Assembly: GCA_028583605.1 (NCBI GenBank)
Contig: CM053337.1
Location: 20,888,764-20,952,763 of the forward strand
DNA: 64,000 nucleotides
Reading direction: 5' to 3'
Origin: Dastarcus helophoroides
Taxonomy: Eukaryota; Arthropoda; Insecta; Coleoptera; Bothrideridae
Part shown: in pieces, positions 59,300-64,000 of the stretch
Position numbering within the stretch: the stretch's first letter is position 1
Layout: each line of letters opens with the position of its first letter
Notes under the pieces: generated by a model
Databases searched by the model: none
What the model was told of the DNA's origin: nothing
Seen by the model: the letters and a program-made list of their open reading frames with translations, nothing else
Translations under genes and position numbers: made by a program

Positions 59300-61027
59300 T
59301 TCAATAATCTTTTGCGTTGTTTGAAAACAAGAAAAATGACGGTTACGGTGCCTAAAAAATAGATAAATAGAAACTTGTAACCGTGAAATTCACAAATTTA
59401 TCAGCTTAAACAGGACAGAGTCGATTACGAATAACTGTCATATAAATATGGATATTTTCACAATTAAACTTTACAATGAATTGACGTTTTGTCAATCCAA
59501 CCGCAAAACTTTAAACATCCACACGGTGAAAACACAACTCTGCGAGCAAGCTACTCAAAAATTAGACTTGGGCAAATTTTAACCGTAAAATATGAGACAT
59601 TTTACAACAAAATAACCTATAGAGTAAACAATATAATTTTATTGCAAAGAAAAATAAATTTAACGGTCAAATTTTTAATAACATTAAAATTTTGCTTGTA
59701 TAACAAAGTGCTTGGACGTTTATGCGTTGCATTCTAGCTATAAGAAAACGCGTAATTTGAAAACAAAATAACAGTAACGGCGCCTTAAAAATAGCAAAAT
59801 AGAAACCTGTAACCGTAAACTGCAAAAATTTACTTGCAAGAACGCGGCGAAGATTGATTGGGAAAAACTGCCCCAAAAATATAGGTATTTCCACCGTTAG
59901 AATTCACAATAAATCGACGTTTTGCAAATTTAAACCTATAACCGTACACTTTAAAAATTAACTTGCGAAAACACGGCGGAAATCAATTAGGAAAAACTGC
60001 CCCAGAAATTTAGGTATTTCCACGGTTAGAATTCACAACAAGTCGACGTTTTGCCAATCCAACCCCAAAACTTCAAACAATATTGGTGAAAACACAACTT
60101 TCCGAGCAAGCTAGTTGGATATTAGGCTTGGGCAAATTTTAACCGTAAAATATGGGACATTTTACGATAAAATAATTCAGGTAATAAATAAAATGCTTTT
60201 ATTGCAAAGAAAATTAAATTTAACGGTCAAATTTTTTATAACATTTGAATTTGGCTGGTACAACAAACCTGCGTGGGTATCCACGTGTTGGATGGTAGCA
60301 ATAATAAAACTCGTGGTTTAAAACCAAAAAAAAAATCACGGTTACGATGCTTAAAAAATGGCGTAATAGAAACCTCTAAGTGTGAACTGGAAACATTTTC
60401 TAGCAAAAACACTGCGGGAATTAAGAAAATCTGCCCAAGAAATATAAGTCTTTTGACGGTTAGAATTGACTATAGATAAACGTTTTACAGATTCAACTGC
60501 AAAAATTCAAATATTTGATGCAAAAAAAAACAACTTTGGGAGTACGCAGCTTAGGAATTAGGCTTAAGTGAGTTTCCTTTTACCGTAAAATATTTTATAT
60601 TTTACGGTAAAAGGACATAAAACTTAAATAAAATGAGTTAATTGCAGAGAGAAATTTATTTTACGATAGAAATTTAAATAAAATTCGAATTTGGCTCAAA
60701 AATTGCTTGTACAGCAAACACAGTAAAGGTTTAACCCCTAAAAAACAAAAATCAAAAAATTTTCTTTGTGAAATTGACAGATAACACAAACACGATGCTT
60801 TTAAGCAATAAAAAGGCCAACTGGAAAATTAAAAAAGTAATTCAAAATCTTTCCAAGGTAGAAAATAAATTTGGAGTTTAGAAGTTTTAGGACTGTCTGA
60901 AGAGCTCACTGAATTATCAGAAAAAACCCATCAGAACTACAACATTTTCAGAACAACCTCTCTAGAGTAACACAGCTTCTAGCGATAGCGTCTAATGGGC
61001 GCGACCAGAAAAATGGCGGCCATTGCT

Positions 61028-61612
61028 CACGTATTTTTTTTTAAGTGTAATCCACTTGCAAAGGGTAACCCCATTATGTTTTCAAAGCACTGCGAGTAGG
61101 ATGCGGAAACAAAGATAGATGGCGATGAACCGTCTTTTTAAATAAAGATAGGTTGTAATTTTTGGGGAACATTCCTTTTGGTAACAAGTTCCATAACTTG
61201 GAAGTTCTATAGAAAAAAGGGTCTCCGTAGACAGAAGTCCTCACTGTGTCAAGCTGGACCGCACAGGAATTTGCTGTCTTCGACTGTCTAGTACGCCTCA
61301 AGAATCTTGCCCTTGGGGGGATCAATCCTATTAGTTTCTGCGAGCATCTTTTATGATAGTACTTGTAGAAAATAGACAAATCACCAACGATACGCCGGTG
61401 CTCTAGTGTTTTGAGAGAATCTGTCAGACTCTTGTCATCAATTAGACGAATCGCTCTTCTTTGGATTGAATCCAAGAGCTAAAATGTGTTTTGGGGCTGA
61501 ACTCCAAACATGAGAACAGCATTGGCTAGTGTTGCCCTACCTTGAGCTTTGTATAGTGTTAATAGGTGATAAGATGCGAAGTACTTTAAAAAAAAAACGT
61601 ACTTCACGTATT
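61028..61612 (-). mobile_element. Jockey-like LINE fragment with 8-bp target duplication
   Basis: CACGTATT occurs at 61028-61035 and 61605-61612 around a reverse-strand insert (61036-61604). The insert's 3' end has a short A-run (T-run at 61033-61042 on the forward strand) after about 35 bp of 3' UTR. Joining the flanks restores satellite text like that at about 63795-63835. It is 5'-truncated within the reverse transcriptase C-terminal region. Confidence 0.8.
61074..61596 (-). pseudogene. Jockey/CR1-group reverse transcriptase C-terminus
   Basis: Reverse-strand translation begins at the truncation with KYFASYHLLTLYKAQ, runs through NAVLMFGVQPQNTF, meets a TAG, then LLDSIQRRAIRLID and an open stretch to the true-looking stop at 61074. 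The part from MDSIQ on is 133 codons and contains HRRIVGDLSIFYKYYH, SKLWNLLPKGMFP and FKKTVHRHLSLF. These are the hallmark C-terminal segments that follow the polymerase domain in jockey-like and CR1-like elements. There is no RNase H domain, unlike the fragment at 9011-9740. The early region (GRATLANA) has drifted from the usual consensus. Inactive by truncation and the internal stop. Confidence 0.88.
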
Positions 61613-64000
61613 GCTTGCAAAAACAAGCAATATGCTAACGAACCTTTTTAGACTGCAACAATAAGAGCACGCGTCTTTTGAAACAACAAACATAACAGTT
61701 ACAACGGTTAAAAAAAGACAAAATTCAAAATTATAACCGTGAAGTTTAAAAATTTGTCCTCGAAAACACGATGAAGATTAATGGGCAACAACTGCTTCGA
61801 AAATTTATGCCTTTTCACGGTTAGAATTTTCAATAAATTGATATTATGCATATCCAACCAAAAAACTAAAAATATCAACGCTAAAAACGCAATTATGCAA
61901 GCAAGCCACTTGAAAATTAGGCCTAACTGATCTTTACTTTTACAGTAAAATATAACGTGAAGTTTAAAAAAATCATCACCTTAAATACGACAAAGAATAA
62001 TTTGAAACAACTATTGTAAAAACCTATTTATTTCCACGGTTTAAATTTACAATAAATTCATGTTACTTGGATCCAATCCCAACACTTTAAATATGAACGA
62101 TAAAAATAAAACTTTTTAAGCCAACTACTTAAAAATTAAGCTTGGGCGACTTTAACCGTAAAATATAACCGTTAAGTTCAAAGAAATTATCCCCGAAAAT
62201 ACGACGGAGATTAATTAGGAGCAACTACTTAAAAAATATATATATTTTTACGGTCAGAATTTACAATAAATCAATGTTACAAAATACAAAATTATAACCG
62301 TAAAGTTCAAAAATTTGTCCTCAAAAACACGATGAAGATTAATGAGTAACAACTACTTCAAAAATTTATGTATTTTTACGGTTAGAATTTACAATAAATT
62401 GACGTTATGCATATCCAACCAAAAATAACTAAATATATCAACGTTGAAAACAACTCCTCAAGCAAGCTACTTCAAAATTAGGCCTAACTGATCTTTAATC
62501 GTAAAATATAACCGTGAAGTTTATAAAATCATCGCCAAGAATAGTACAGAGAATAATTTGAAGCAACTACTTTAAAAATATGTGTATTTTCACGGCCAGA
62601 ATTTACAATAAATTAATGTTACGAGGATTTATCCAAAAAACTAAAAATATCAAAGATAAAAACAACTTCGCAATCAAGTTACTTAAAAACCAAGCCTAAC
62701 TGATTTTCAATCGTAAAATATAATCGTAAAGTTTATAAAATCATCGCTAAAAATACAACAATGATTAATTAGAAACAACTACTTTAAAGTTATATGTATT
62801 TGCACGGTTAAAATTTACAATAAATCGATGTTACGTGGATTTAACCAAAAAACAAAAAATATTAACGGTGAAAACACAACTCTGCAAGCAAGCTTCTTGA
62901 GAATTGGGCCTAAATAATCTTTAACCGTAAAATATAACCGTGAAGTTTAAAAAATCATTGCCTAAAATACAACAAACATTAAGCAACTACTTTAAAAACA
63001 TATATATTTTCACAGTTACATTATTCAATTAATTAATGTTACGCGGATCTAATTCCAAAACTTCAAATATCAACCGTGAAACACACAATTTTTTAAATAG
63101 TTACCTAAAAATTAGACTTAGGCTACTTTTATTTAAAAATATAACCGTGAAGTTTAAAAAACTATCGGCGAAAATAAAACAGAGATTAATTAGAAGCAAC
63201 TACTTCAAAAATATGTGTGTTTTCACGCCTAGAATTTACAATTAATTAATGTTTTGCGGATCCAATCCCAAAAAATTAAATATCAATGGTAAAAACACAA
63301 CTTTGCAAGCAAGTTACTAAGACAATCTCTAACCGTAAAATATGAAATATTTCACAATAAAATATTGTGGAAAGTAGTTAAAATAAGTTTGTTGAAAAGA
63401 AAAATTAATTTTACGGTCAAATTTTAAACAATATTTGAACTGTGCTAGAACGTTGCTTGTACAACAAACCAGCGTGGATGTGTTACGTCTAAAAGATGGA
63501 AATCAAGCGTGTTTGACGATGAAATTGACAAAATGTAACAAATTAAAAAAAACTAACCGTGAAATATGACAAAACAAACACAACGTTAATAAGCACTGAA
63601 AATACAAGTAGAAAAATTAATATAAAAACTTTTTAATGTGGAAAAGAAATTTGTAACTTTGAATTTTTACAAAAGTTTGACTATACCCCTGAATTGCCAG
63701 CAAAAACCCATCCTAATTAATTTTTTTTTAAAATTATATATAGTCATAACGTTTTTAACAATAACTGCTGAGTGCGACAAGAAAGATGGTGGCCAATGTG
63801 TGGTAGTAGGGTTACGGGTTGCTTGCAGAGACAAGAAATATGCCGATGGATGCTGATAGCATTGCAGTAATAAGGGGACGCCTTTTTTGGAAAAGGAAAA
63901 ATGACATTTACAACGCTTAAAAAAATAGCGAAATAGAAACCTATCACTGTGAAGTTTGAAAATTTGTCATTGAAAACAGGACGGAGGTTAATTAGAAACA

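Larger units (their letters stand above)
59300..64000. repeat. CCGTGAAG satellite, 213-bp and 435-bp unit classes, open to the right
   Basis: The words TAACCGTAAAATAT, CCGTGAAGTTTAAAA, TCACGGTTAGAATTTACAATA and GCAAGCAAGC recur throughout. Spacing of the CCGTGAAG landmark is near 213 bp from 61738 to 63144 (with one 128-bp short unit) and near 435 bp in 59371-60372. The longer unit adds a segment with AACAACAAACCAGCGTGG-like text. The array is still running at the window end. ORFs in it, such as 63638-63856, are part of the repeat. Confidence 0.85.

Noticed and set aside
63638..63856. ORF resembling a small secreted Cys-rich peptide (hydrophobic stretch followed by four Cys)
   Set aside because: The same DNA, differently framed, recurs elsewhere in the satellite (near 60960-61030 and 61605-61700), so the frame is a chance product of the repeat.

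Overview
The window reads as eukaryotic, AT-rich repeat DNA, most likely from an arthropod (insect) genome. The mix of a piggyBac transposon, R1/I-like and jockey-like non-LTR retrotransposon fragments, GIY-YIG (Penelope-like) remnants, short gypsy-type LTRs and long satellite arrays supports this. Species cannot be named from the sequence. I recognise no host protein-coding gene. The only long open frame is a decayed transposase. The layout fits pericentromeric or other heterochromatin.

Layout, left to right. 1-1742: no genes, one fragment of a dispersed palindromic repeat (called DPR below). 1743-4222: a complete piggyBac-family element with TTAA target duplications. 4223-12865: a satellite of about 111-bp monomers, interrupted by a 480-bp palindrome (4904-5383), a solo LTR (6876-8713) and a reverse-strand LINE fragment with an RNase H domain (8772-9745). 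12870-13110: a GIY-YIG remnant. 15228-16640: a 260-290 bp tandem repeat. 16740-20760: nested inverted repeats around a low-complexity core. 22842-23130: another LINE 3' fragment. 24778-25054: a solo LTR.

25190-34390 is a purine-rich array built from two copies of a block of about 4.4 kb that contains palindromic DPR pairs. 36890-43300 is a separate array with the opposite strand bias. 43621-43995 is a solo LTR with a textbook heat-shock element. 44.7-51.1 kb holds short duplications, DPR copies, two more GIY-YIG remnants and two tRNA-derived units. 52905-57420 is a five-unit array of about 902 bp with a dimeric higher-order pattern. 59300-64000 is a 213/435-bp satellite interrupted by a jockey-like fragment and runs off the window.

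The most interesting signal is the DPR family, which occurs at about a dozen loci. Its core, between CTCT and AGAG, has CTGAAGA, a covarying hairpin (GATAGC/GCTATC), then GAAACGCGTT. This resembles a type I hammerhead ribozyme core with one extra base, and copies sit next to GIY-YIG remnants. It may be the terminal repeat of a decayed Penelope-like element; this is a hypothesis, not shown.
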